From assembly GCA_024636405.1 (NCBI GenBank), contig JAGXHC010000015.1, positions 1 through 17,843 on the forward strand: a stretch of DNA of 17,843 nt. The letters are read 5' to 3'. The notes beneath the pieces are model-generated. The model ran no database searches, had not been told where the DNA came from, and saw only the letters and a list, made by a program, of their open reading frames with translations. The translations under genes and the position numbers were made by a program. The DNA is from Sulfitobacter sp. GTDB taxonomy: Bacteria; Pseudomonadota; Alphaproteobacteria; Rhodobacterales; Rhodobacteraceae. Positions 7,322 through 14,007 of this stretch are shown piece after piece. Positions within the stretch are counted from its first letter, which is position 1. The number at the start of each line of letters is the position of its first letter.

Positions 7322-7687
7322 TTATCCTTCCTCGATGTCCCAGCCAAAGGTGGTCATGTCCTGCGCCTCGGCGGTGTCCAGTGCCGTCGCGCTGTCAGTG
7401 GCCAACCACAACTGCCCCGCCAGATCCGGTATCACCTCGGGCGGGGCCACACCCAGCCAGAATCCCACGACTGTCGCGCTCACCAGCCCGCCCAACGCCG
7501 GCACGCCGCCGATTGCCTGCACCAGCGCGCGCCACCCGCGCCGACGGGGCCCCGGTTGCGCCGCCCTGGCATCCGCCAGCACCCGTGACGTCAACGCCCC
7601 CGGCACCTGTGGCGGGGTTGCACGCGCGCGCACAAAAAGCGCTTCCAGCGCTGCATCGTCGTTTTGCCGATCATCTGTCATCGTCAT
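7322..7687 (-). CDS. Small one-helix protein, putative anti-sigma factor (CnrY-like)
   Basis: This 121-aa protein has a cytoplasmic N-terminal part (1–58) with a short leucine-rich helix (DAALEALFVRAR) and a basic stretch (RRRGWR), one membrane helix (about 61–80) and a short acidic C-terminal tail. That layout fits a single-pass anti-sigma factor of the CnrY kind that holds the ECF sigma factor at the membrane. It has no zinc-binding HxxxCxxC motif, so it is not a ZAS-type anti-sigma. The start overlaps the sigma gene by 17 bases (or 11 if the next ATG, 7681, is used), typical of coupled sigma/anti-sigma pairs. As I recall, relatives of this protein in Rhodobacterales often carry the name 'dihydroorotate dehydrogenase', but no FMN-barrel features are present. 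The role is inferred from layout and position. Confidence 0.65.
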   Translation of the reverse strand: MTMTDDRQNDDAALEALFVRARATPPQVPGALTSRVLADARAAQPGPRRRGWRALVQAIGGVPALGGLVSATVVGFWLGVAPPEVIPDLAGQLWLATDSATALDTAEAQDMTTFGWDIEEG

Positions 7688-8255
7688 ACCCCAATGCGTC
7701 TTTCTGCCCTGCCAGTGCCGCCTGCAAGGCGCGTTTGCCCCGCGCTGTCAGGCTCTCGACCGCTTCTATCCCCACGCCCAGAACCGCGGCGATCTGCGGA
7801 TTTGCAAGACCATCGATGTGGCGCAGCACCACGGCCTGCCGCTGCCGGTCCGGCAATGCATCAAGCGCGCCTTGCAAGGCATCGCCCCGCGCCAGCCGCT
7901 GCAACCGTTGGTCTGCCCGCTCGGCGGGATCGACCGGCTCTGCCACGTCTGCCAGCGCAACACCGCCACGCCGCTTGCGCAGCCGGTCAATGCACAGGTT
8001 CGCCACCACTCGGTAGGCCCATGTGCTGACCCGCGCCTCGCCAGACCGCCAGTCGGGCGCAATCCGCCACAACCGCAACATCGCCTCCTGCGTCACATCC
8101 TCGGCCTCCGCGCCGTCGCCCAGCACCCGAAGCGCATGGCCATAGAGCCGGGGCATCAACTGTGTGCTCAACAGCCGCGCCGCCGCCGCATCGCCTGCGG
8201 CATAGCGCCCAAGCAAGGCCGCGTCATCATCCGCTGCGCTGTCTTCATCATCCAT
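7671..8255 (-). CDS. ECF-type RNA polymerase sigma factor
   Basis: This 194-aa protein has the two-domain layout of extracytoplasmic-function sigma factors. Region 2 covers about 11–85 (core contact AEDVTQEAMLRLW, then the −10-recognising STWAYRVVANLCIDRLRKRR). Region 4 covers about 125–180 (LPDRQRQAVVLRH, helix-turn-helix ANPQIAAVLGVGIEAVESL). There is no region 1 or 3. I use ATG 8255, giving MDDEDSAADDD; an in-frame ATG at 8336 would add 27 residues and overlap the EF-hand gene, and neither has a strong Shine-Dalgarno sequence, so the start is uncertain. It is followed by an overlapping putative anti-sigma gene and a periplasmic sensor-like gene, suggesting an envelope-signal-responsive regulon that probably includes this operon. 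Confidence 0.9.
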   Translation of the reverse strand: MDDEDSAADDDAALLGRYAAGDAAAARLLSTQLMPRLYGHALRVLGDGAEAEDVTQEAMLRLWRIAPDWRSGEARVSTWAYRVVANLCIDRLRKRRGGVALADVAEPVDPAERADQRLQRLARGDALQGALDALPDRQRQAVVLRHIDGLANPQIAAVLGVGIEAVESLTARGKRALQAALAGQKDALGYDDDR

Positions 8256-8313
8256 CGGACCACTGGCTACCGGGCGCGGGCATGACTGACAAGCCACGCC
8301 CGCGCCCTGTGCC

Positions 8314-8625
8314 TTACTCAGACGCAGGCCGCTCATGCTGCTTCATGCCGTGGTGACCGTGGCCTTTGCGCCCCGCGCGTGCCTGTGCGAATTCTTCCGC
8401 GCTCAGGCTGCCGTTGCCGTCCTTGTCGAGCCGCTTGAGCATCCTTGCCGGATCATGCCGCGCGGCCATCTCTTCCATCGACAGCTTGCCATCCTTGTCC
8501 GCGTCCATCCGCTCCATCATCCGCGCGCCCCGGTCATTCTTGCCGCCGCGCCCTTTATGGCCCATCTCCGCCAACTCAGAGGCATCCAGCGCACCACTGG
8601 AATCCTTGTCGAACTGTTCCAACAT
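8314..8625 (-). CDS. EF-hand protein, 3' part of an interrupted gene
   Basis: This stretch encodes three intact 12-residue EF-hand loops (DKDSSGALDASE, DADKDGKLSMEE, DKDGNGSLSAEE) and a Gly/His-rich tail with the run GHGHHGMKQH that could bind metals. It is in the same frame as the upstream EF-hand ORF and is separated from it only by a TAG codon (8638–8640) and four codons. ATG 8625 has a purine stretch (AAAGAAG) directly against it, too close to be a normal ribosome binding site, and no signal peptide precedes it. It most likely represents the second half of a five-EF-hand periplasmic protein truncated by a nonsense mutation; reinitiation, stop readthrough or a sequencing error are alternatives. 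If made separately it would stay in the cytoplasm. It lies upstream of the sigma-factor gene on the same strand. Confidence 0.55.
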   Translation of the reverse strand: MLEQFDKDSSGALDASELAEMGHKGRGGKNDRGARMMERMDADKDGKLSMEEMAARHDPARMLKRLDKDGNGSLSAEEFAQARAGRKGHGHHGMKQHERPASE

Positions 8626-8637
8626 CTTCTTTACATG

Positions 8638-8895
8638 CTAGCCCTGCATCGCCTCGCGCTGCGCCTGCATTTCATCTGTCGTCAGAAAACCGTCGCCGTC
8701 GCTGTCAGCACTGGCAAACCGCGCTGCCGCATGGGCATCCAACTCCGCCTGTGTGATCTGGCCGTCGCCGTCCGTGTCCATCGCGGCAAACCGGTCGGCG
8801 CGTGGGCCGTCCTGCGCCAAAAGGGCACCACCACCAAGGGCCATAAGCCCGCTCAACACGATGATCTGCACGTTTGCTCGTTTCGTCATGGTCAT
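8638..8895 (-). CDS. EF-hand protein, exported 5' part ending at an in-frame TAG
   Basis: This 85-aa ORF has a signal peptide (basic MTMTKR, hydrophobic 9–26, likely cleavage after LLA near 27) and two canonical Ca2+-binding EF-hand loops: DTDGDGQITQAE (40–51) and DSDGDGFLTTDE (64–75). It then stops at TAG, while the same frame continues into three more EF-hands (8314–8625). Multi-EF-hand periplasmic proteins of about 190 aa would be the expected full form. ATG 8895 follows GAGG at 5 bases; ATG 8889 is an equally placed alternative. The gene lies at the head of the minus-strand block leading to the sigma factor, so it may be a calcium-binding member of that envelope-signalling operon. Whether the short form folds and functions is unknown. 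Confidence 0.7.
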   Translation of the reverse strand: MTMTKRANVQIIVLSGLMALGGGALLAQDGPRADRFAAMDTDGDGQITQAELDAHAAARFASADSDGDGFLTTDEMQAQREAMQG

Positions 8896-9090
8896 TCTCT
8901 CCTCAGGTTCTTTATCGCGCGGTGACCTTTTCGGCCCCGCGATACCCAATCAAACGGGCCGCGCGCAGAATTCCGTCGCAGAAATCTGCAAATCAATGCG
9001 CGCGCTTTGCGACATCGCGACGCAACGCCGCACTGCGGGGTTCCAATTTCGGCCGTTACCCACCATCTAGGCACAAGCCAAGGAAACCAC

Positions 9091-9501
9091 ATGCAGCAGC
9101 AACAGATCGTCCAGAACCCCAGCGATGCGGAACCGACAGAGCGCCCCCGCTGGACTTCGATCTTGCGTGGCTGGCGCGGCAAATGTCCCAACTGCGGGGC
9201 CGGTCCGCTGCTGAAAAGCTATCTCAAGGTCAACCATGACTGCGCTGTGTGCCGACAGGAGTTCTTTCATCACCGCGCCGATGACGGGCCCGCCTATCTG
9301 ACAATCCTGATCGTCGGACACCTGATGGCCCCGCTGCTTCACACCGTCTTTGTCACCTGGAGACCCGAACCGCTGACCCTGTTCACGATATTTGCTGTTG
9401 GATGTACCGCGCTCTCGCTTTACCTTCTGCCCAGACTGAAAGGCGCGCTCATCGGGTTCCAGTGGTCCAAAGGCATGGGCGGCTTTGGCGCGTCGTCCTG
9501 A
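9091..9501 (+). CDS. DUF983 zinc-ribbon membrane protein
   Basis: This 136-aa protein matches the DUF983 family: a four-cysteine zinc-ribbon-like motif (Cys-32, Cys-35, Cys-51, Cys-54; KCPNC and CAVC) ahead of two membrane helices (about 67–90 and 95–115), ending in a short Gly-rich tail. HHRADDGPAY between ribbon and membrane is a typical family stretch. The biochemical role of DUF983 is not known. ATG 9091 is chosen over an upstream in-frame start at 9007 because AAGGAAACCAC directly precedes it. It is 42 bases upstream of a NUDIX hydrolase gene on the same strand, and the two are probably co-transcribed. Confidence 0.85.
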   Translation: MQQQQIVQNPSDAEPTERPRWTSILRGWRGKCPNCGAGPLLKSYLKVNHDCAVCRQEFFHHRADDGPAYLTILIVGHLMAPLLHTVFVTWRPEPLTLFTIFAVGCTALSLYLLPRLKGALIGFQWSKGMGGFGASS

Positions 9502-9543
9502 CGGGCGCAGACCGCCAGTCCTTACAGGCCGGGAAAGCGTGAC

Positions 9544-10251
9544 ATGAATGACAAGCTGAAAATAGACAAAAGCCAGATCCGCAACGCGGCAACCGTCATC
9601 GTGATCCGCGACCGCCACACCGCACCGCGCATTCTGATGGGGCAACGCGGCGCGCAGGCGGTGTTCATGCCCAACAAATTCGTCTTTCCCGGCGGTGCCG
9701 TGGACGCAGGCGACGCCGACATTCCGCTTGCCACGCGCCTGCCCGATGTCTGCGCTGCGCGGTTGGCCGAAGATGCCGACCCCGTTTTGGCCCATGCCAT
9801 TGCCGTCGCAGCCGTGCGCGAGTTGTGGGAGGAAACGGGCCTGATCCTTGGCCGTCCCGGCACCTGGGACGGCATTGCGCCACCGGACTGGCAAACCTTT
9901 GCCGCCACCGGCCACCTGCCCCATGCAGCACCGCTGCAATTTGTGTTCCGCGCGCTTACTCCGCCCGGCCGGCCCCGCCGCTTTGATGCGCGTTTCTTCT
10001 TGGTCGATGCCGAAGAGATCGCCACCGATCTGGATGATTTTGACGCCGCCTGCGAGGAACTGTCACACCTGCAATGGGTATCGCTGGCCGATGCGCGCGC
10101 CTTTGACATGCCCTTCATCACCGAAGTGGTGCTGGCCGAAGTAGAAGCCCGCGCGCGCGACCTTGCACCGCCCACCTCGGTGCCGTTTTTCAAAAACAAC
10201 GACGAAGAAAGCCTGTTCCTGCGCCTGCGCGGACATCCGATGCCGGGCTAA
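9544..10251 (+). CDS. NUDIX hydrolase
   Basis: This 235-aa enzyme hydrolyses nucleoside diphosphates linked to another group, using Mg2+ or Mn2+. The substrate cannot be read from the sequence. The Nudix box is split: FVFPGGAVDAGD (46–57) supplies the glycines and AVRELWEETGL (90–100) supplies Arg-92, Glu-93, Glu-96 and Glu-97, with an insertion of some 25 residues (about 60–85) between them. Similar insertions occur in the NUDT19/NUDT7-like CoA-hydrolase branch, so a coenzyme A derivative is possible but unproven. ATG 9544 follows GGGAAAG. It faces the EamA transporter gene tail-to-tail, 51 bases away. Confidence 0.88.
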   Translation: MNDKLKIDKSQIRNAATVIVIRDRHTAPRILMGQRGAQAVFMPNKFVFPGGAVDAGDADIPLATRLPDVCAARLAEDADPVLAHAIAVAAVRELWEETGLILGRPGTWDGIAPPDWQTFAATGHLPHAAPLQFVFRALTPPGRPRRFDARFFLVDAEEIATDLDDFDAACEELSHLQWVSLADARAFDMPFITEVVLAEVEARARDLAPPTSVPFFKNNDEESLFLRLRGHPMPG

Positions 10252-10282
10252 ATCCGCCCCGCCGTACCCGTCATCTTGGGGC

Positions 10283-10306
10283 CTGATCCGGCGCACGCCC
10301 GGTCAG
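10283..10306. terminator. Hairpin between convergent NUDIX and EamA genes
   Basis: CTGATCCGG (10283–10291) pairs with CCGGTCAG (10299–10306), with one bulged T and a 7-base loop. It lies in the 51-base convergent gap and overlaps the EamA stop codon. No T-run flanks it, so a bidirectional terminator role is only plausible. Confidence 0.3.
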
Positions 10307-11220
10307 ATCACCACCACCAGCATGACGATCGACCCCACCAGCACGGCCATCCCGGCCCATTCGCGCCCCGATATCTTCTCTCTGAAAAACAAGGTCGAGG
10401 CCGCAACGCTCAGGATCAATTCGACCTGACCCAACGCTTTTACATAGGCCGCGTTCTGCAAGGTGAAGGCGATGAACCAACACAGCGACCCGCCCATTGA
10501 CGTAAGCCCGATCCAGATCGCGACCCGCCGCGCCGACCAGACCGTGCGCATCTGCCCCGGTTCGCGAAACCAAAGCCAGACCACCATGATCAGCGTCTGC
10601 ATCGTGACCACCGCCGCAAGGGTGACCGCTGCGCGCAGGAACGGATCTTGCGTCAGCACCGCCAGCGACGCACCGCGATACGTCACCGCCGATATCGAAA
10701 ACAAGAACCCCGACCCGATACCCAGCGCCACGGCGCGCGTGTTGACATGGCCCATCCGCCAGCCCTTTGCATCCTCGCCGCCCGACAGCAGCAACAGACC
10801 CACAATGCCCAGCGCAATCGCCGCAAACCCCGCAAGGCTCACGCCTTCGCTCAGCAAAATCCACCCCATCAGGACGGTCTGGATCACTTCGGTTTTCTTG
10901 AACGTGATGCCGACTGCGAAATTACGCTGCTTGAACAGCAACACAACACAGACCGTCGCCATGATCTGCGCCGTGGCCCCGACCAGACCGTAGGCCCAGA
11001 AGCCCGGCGCAATCTGCGGCAACACCCGGCCCGACAGACCCAGATAAAGCGCCAGCAGCACCCAGATAAACGGCGCCGAATACAAAAACCGCGAAAACGT
11101 CGCCCCTGCCGCCGACAGCGTCGCCGCCGCCAGATGCTTTTGCAGCATGAACCGCGCGGTCTGGAAAACCGCGGCGGCAAAGGTCACAAGAATCCAAAGA
11201 TCGGGCACGGGCATCGTCAT
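10303..11220 (-). CDS. EamA/DMT-superfamily transporter
   Basis: This 305-aa inner-membrane protein has about ten hydrophobic helices arranged as two EamA repeats (roughly 1–145 and 160–305), as in drug/metabolite transporters and sugar or amino-acid exporters. The second repeat ends with the typical GQVELILSVAAS and a final helix after FFREKISGREW. The cytoplasmic loop GGEDAKGW (about 147–154) separates the halves. Substrate unknown. ATG 11220 (MTM) and ATG 11214 are both possible, with no strong ribosome binding site for either. It starts 21 bases after the desaturase stop on the same strand, so it is probably the second gene of that operon, which could hint at lipid-related or stress-related export, but that is only context. 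Confidence 0.87.
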   Translation of the reverse strand: MTMPVPDLWILVTFAAAVFQTARFMLQKHLAAATLSAAGATFSRFLYSAPFIWVLLALYLGLSGRVLPQIAPGFWAYGLVGATAQIMATVCVVLLFKQRNFAVGITFKKTEVIQTVLMGWILLSEGVSLAGFAAIALGIVGLLLLSGGEDAKGWRMGHVNTRAVALGIGSGFLFSISAVTYRGASLAVLTQDPFLRAAVTLAAVVTMQTLIMVVWLWFREPGQMRTVWSARRVAIWIGLTSMGGSLCWFIAFTLQNAAYVKALGQVELILSVAASTLFFREKISGREWAGMAVLVGSIVMLVVVI

Positions 11221-11241
11221 ACCCGGTCTAGTGGCCCAAAA

Positions 11242-12189
11242 TCAGCGCCCCTGCCAGAGCGGATGTGCCACCTGATCCTTGCTGCGCCACAGGTACTGGC
11301 GGAAAATCTGCGCGTAAGAGCGGTAAACATAGCCGTGATTGCGCCGCAGATACCGCGCCTTGTGTGCACGGTAAAGCGCCGGCAGCCGATACCACGACAC
11401 CCCCGGATGCATGTGATGCACCACGTGCAGGTTGTTGTTGAGAAACAAAAAAGCCAGCACTCCGCGGTCTTCCACAATGACGCTGCGCCCGGACGCGCGC
11501 ACATGCGCCTGATGCTCCAGAAAGGTTCGGATCTTAAGCACCGACAGCGCGCCATAGCACGCCAGCAGATAGGCCCAGACCGGCACCGCGGACAGGCTTA
11601 CCAGCCACACCACAACCACCACGCCCGGCACATGCAGCGCCCAGTCGCGCGCCACCTGCCGATCGCCTGCGCGCCACCGCGCCAGATCGCCGCGCAGAAA
11701 TCCTTCCATGCCGATCATCGGCCCGATTAGCATCCGGCCCAGCATCGTGTTGTTGAACTGCGCCATCGTCTGACGCCAGCGCGGCAAAGCGGCCCAGACC
11801 GCAGGATCAAGATAATTGGTTTCGGGATCATCATAGGGGTCCGTCAGCACCGCATCCCTGTGATGCGCCAGATGCAGCGTCCGAAACCGCAGATAGGGCA
11901 CCAACAGCCCCGGCTGCACCAGACCCAAAACCACCGCCGCCCGGTCCGACCGAAACGGATGACCATGCAGCAGTTCATGCGACAGCGAGGAATGCAGCAC
12001 CAGCACCGGCACCAGCACCAGCACGGCCACGCCGGTCCAGCCAGCCGGCAGCATCAGCGCCGTGGCCCACAGACCGTAACATGCCAAAAACAATAATACC
12101 GTGGGCCAGTCCCACCGCCGCAACGTGCCGCGCAGATAAATTGATGTGGTCGCATATCTTTTGAAAATTGGGGTCGTGCCGGGGCGCAT
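11242..12189 (-). CDS. Membrane fatty-acid desaturase family protein
   Basis: This 315-aa integral membrane di-iron protein carries the three histidine boxes of the desaturase/hydroxylase superfamily: HELLHGH (71–77), HLAHH (106–110) and HVVHH (255–259, within NNNLHVVHHMHP). Membrane segments lie around 29–70, 85–100 and 185–220. These enzymes use O2 and an electron donor to place a double bond or hydroxyl in an acyl chain or carotenoid; the exact substrate and position cannot be read here. ATG 12189 follows ACAGG at about 6 bases; a GTG at 12243 would add 18 residues lacking family features. It is divergent from an XRE-type regulator 112 bases away, and the two probably share a control region. 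Confidence 0.87.
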   Translation of the reverse strand: MRPGTTPIFKRYATTSIYLRGTLRRWDWPTVLLFLACYGLWATALMLPAGWTGVAVLVLVPVLVLHSSLSHELLHGHPFRSDRAAVVLGLVQPGLLVPYLRFRTLHLAHHRDAVLTDPYDDPETNYLDPAVWAALPRWRQTMAQFNNTMLGRMLIGPMIGMEGFLRGDLARWRAGDRQVARDWALHVPGVVVVVWLVSLSAVPVWAYLLACYGALSVLKIRTFLEHQAHVRASGRSVIVEDRGVLAFLFLNNNLHVVHHMHPGVSWYRLPALYRAHKARYLRRNHGYVYRSYAQIFRQYLWRSKDQVAHPLWQGR

Positions 12190-12301
12190 GAATTGCCTGT
12201 CTGCATCAAGATAACGTCTTTGTGATAGACCCCGCCACCGCACACCGCCATTCCGATAATGATTAACAATGGCCGCAGTTTGTGATATTTATCTACACAT
12301 C
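12190..12301. promoter_or_regulatory. Divergent promoter region, desaturase and XRE regulator
   Basis: This 112-base gap is notably AT-rich next to the regulator (12255–12300, for example TTTGTGATATTTATC). The nonamer TTTGTGATA occurs twice in the same orientation, at 12219–12227 and 12279–12287, exactly 60 bases apart, and could be recognition half-sites for the adjacent regulator. No ribosome binding site is evident before ATG 12302, so the regulator mRNA may be leaderless or nearly so. Confidence 0.45.
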
Positions 12302-13159
12302 ATGTCAAAAATCACCAAACTGTCCCGCGCCACTCTGTTCCGCACCCGATTGGCCCAGGCCATGACCGCCACCAATACCACTCAAAGCGGTCTCGCCCGC
12401 GCAGTCCAGACCGACCGATCCACGCTGTCGCAAGCTCTGACAGACACCGGCGCGCGCCTGCCCAGCGCCCATGTGGTCGGCGCCTGTGCCGATGCGCTTG
12501 GCGTTTCTGCCGATTGGCTGCTTGGCCTCTCGGACCGCCCCGAAACCGCCGCTGACCTGCTGTCCAACAGCTTTGAGGTCAGCCACGCCCCCCGCGCCCT
12601 TGTCGATCAGCAGATTTTCGACTGGCACCGCGAGGCGGCAGGCTACAAGATCCGCCACGTCCCTGCCGCCCTGCCCGATATGCTCAAGACGGACTCGATG
12701 CTGGAATGGGAATTCGGCCCCCATCTGGGCCGCACGACGCAACAGGCAATCAATGCCTCACGCGACCGGCTTGACTGGATGCATCAGGCGCGCTCGGAAT
12801 ACGAAATCGCGATGCCGCTGTTCGAGATCGAAAGCTTTGCACGCGGCAACGGGTATTACGCAGGCCTGCCCGCCGCCCAGCGGCTGATCCAGATGGATCG
12901 GCTTATCGATCTGTCGCGCCAACTCTACCCGCGCCTGCGGATTTACCTCTTTGATGCCCGCAAGCTCTACTCTGCGCCCGTGACGGTGTTCGGGCCCCTG
13001 CTCGCTGTGCTTTATACCGGCGGCCACTACATGGCATTCCGCGACCGCCAGCGCGTCGATACCCTAAGCGAGGATTTCGACGTGCTGGTGCGCGAAGCGA
13101 CCCGGACCGCGCGCGACTTCCCCGACCACCTCAGCGATCTGCGCGCCCTGATCCGCTGA
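12302..13159 (+). CDS. XRE-family transcriptional regulator with C-terminal ligand-type domain
   Basis: This 285-aa protein has an N-terminal cro/C1-type helix-turn-helix (about 9–70: MTATNTTQSGLARAV, then DRSTLSQAL, ending DWLLGLSDRPE). A long C-terminal domain (about 80–285) has no named family that I can recognise, but its predicted fold is mixed, with a strand-rich end (LRIYLFDARKLYSAPVTVFG, then LAVLYTGGHYMAF). This size and layout suit a ligand-responsive regulator rather than a phage repressor. ATG 12302 gives the HTH at the usual distance from the start; an upstream in-frame start at 12269 is less likely. Being divergent from the desaturase suggests it controls that gene, perhaps in response to lipid state or temperature, which is inference from position. 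Confidence 0.82.
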   Translation: MSKITKLSRATLFRTRLAQAMTATNTTQSGLARAVQTDRSTLSQALTDTGARLPSAHVVGACADALGVSADWLLGLSDRPETAADLLSNSFEVSHAPRALVDQQIFDWHREAAGYKIRHVPAALPDMLKTDSMLEWEFGPHLGRTTQQAINASRDRLDWMHQARSEYEIAMPLFEIESFARGNGYYAGLPAAQRLIQMDRLIDLSRQLYPRLRIYLFDARKLYSAPVTVFGPLLAVLYTGGHYMAFRDRQRVDTLSEDFDVLVREATRTARDFPDHLSDLRALIR

Positions 13160-13260
13160 CATCCCCCGACCTGCGACCCCGGCCCCTTGACGCAAACCTC
13201 CGCACGCATCCACGCGGCGACAGCCCCCCACACGATCCCCACAAGCCGAACCGCAAAACC

Positions 13261-14007
13261 TCACACTTTCGGGTCCGGGTTCTCCGTGTGCCCATCCACC
13301 GCAATGACCTGCCCCGACACCATGCGCGCCGCATCCGAGCCAAGGAACACGGCCAAATCCGCCACATCCCGCGCCTCGACGAACGACCGCATCGACGTCC
13401 CCACCGCATAGCCGTCATAAACCTGATCGCGCGTCATGCCCTTGGCTGCCGCCTCGCGGGCCAGCACACCCTCCATGCGCGGGCCTTCCACCGCACCGGG
13501 GCAAATCGCATTGGCACGCACCCCAAAGGGCCCCAACTCCATCGCCAGCGTCTTCATCAACCCGATCACCGCCCATTTCGCCGCCGCATAGGGCGCCCGA
13601 TTGGGATACCCGTATATCCCCGCAGTTGACGACGTGACCACAATCGCCCCCCGGCCCGCCGCCTTCATCAGCGGTGCGGCATATTTCGCGGCCAGAAAAG
13701 CACCCTCCAGATTGACGCTCACGCAGGCGCGCCAGTCTTCCAGCGCGATGTCCTCAATCATTGCTGTCGGCCCGGCAATGCCCGCGTTGGCGCACAGCAC
13801 GTCAATGCCGCCCATCTGCCCGATCACCTCCCGCATTGCGGCCTCGTCGTTCGCGCTTGCGACGTGGCGCTGCCAGCCGTCAGGGCACGCCGCCAGCGCC
13901 TTTGCGTCCACATCCGTCACCCAAACCTCGTATCCCGCCGCATCAAATCCTTCGCCCATCGCGCGCCCGATCCCGGCCGCCCCGGCGGTGATCAAAACCC
14001 GCCTCAT
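13261..14007 (-). CDS. SDR-family oxidoreductase, last gene of the carnitine operon
   Basis: This 248-aa classical short-chain dehydrogenase has the cofactor motif TAGAAGIG (7–14), Asp-32 in TDVD suggesting NAD rather than NADP, NAG (74–76), catalytic Ser-127 region (VTSSTAG), and Tyr-140/Lys-144 in YAAAK. Its start overlaps the stop of the carnitine dehydrogenase gene by 4 bases (ATGA), so it is translationally coupled to it. Plausible roles are reduction of acetoacetate released by carnitine cleavage to 3-hydroxybutyrate, or oxidation of a carnitine-related alcohol such as D-carnitine. The sequence alone does not choose between them. It converges with the XRE regulator gene across 101 bases that hold nothing recognisable. 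Confidence 0.86.
   Translation of the reverse strand: MRRVLITAGAAGIGRAMGEGFDAAGYEVWVTDVDAKALAACPDGWQRHVASANDEAAMREVIGQMGGIDVLCANAGIAGPTAMIEDIALEDWRACVSVNLEGAFLAAKYAAPLMKAAGRGAIVVTSSTAGIYGYPNRAPYAAAKWAVIGLMKTLAMELGPFGVRANAICPGAVEGPRMEGVLAREAAAKGMTRDQVYDGYAVGTSMRSFVEARDVADLAVFLGSDAARMVSGQVIAVDGHTENPDPKV

Noticed and set aside
7322..7687. Dihydroorotate dehydrogenase
   Set aside because: At 121 aa with one membrane helix and no FMN-barrel motifs, that name cannot be right; position and layout fit an anti-sigma factor.
7335..8285. 316-aa plus-strand ORF
   Set aside because: It is antisense to the sigma and anti-sigma genes, whose frames show clear family motifs. Its own translation does not.
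8638..8640. TAG read as pyrrolysine
   Set aside because: No pyl genes or downstream insertion structure are visible, and EF-hand proteins have no known use for it. Nonsense mutation, readthrough or sequencing error is simpler.
10648..11730. 360-aa plus-strand ORF
   Set aside because: It lies antisense to the EamA and desaturase genes, is Arg/His/Gln-rich with no domain, and is a shadow of GC-rich coding DNA.
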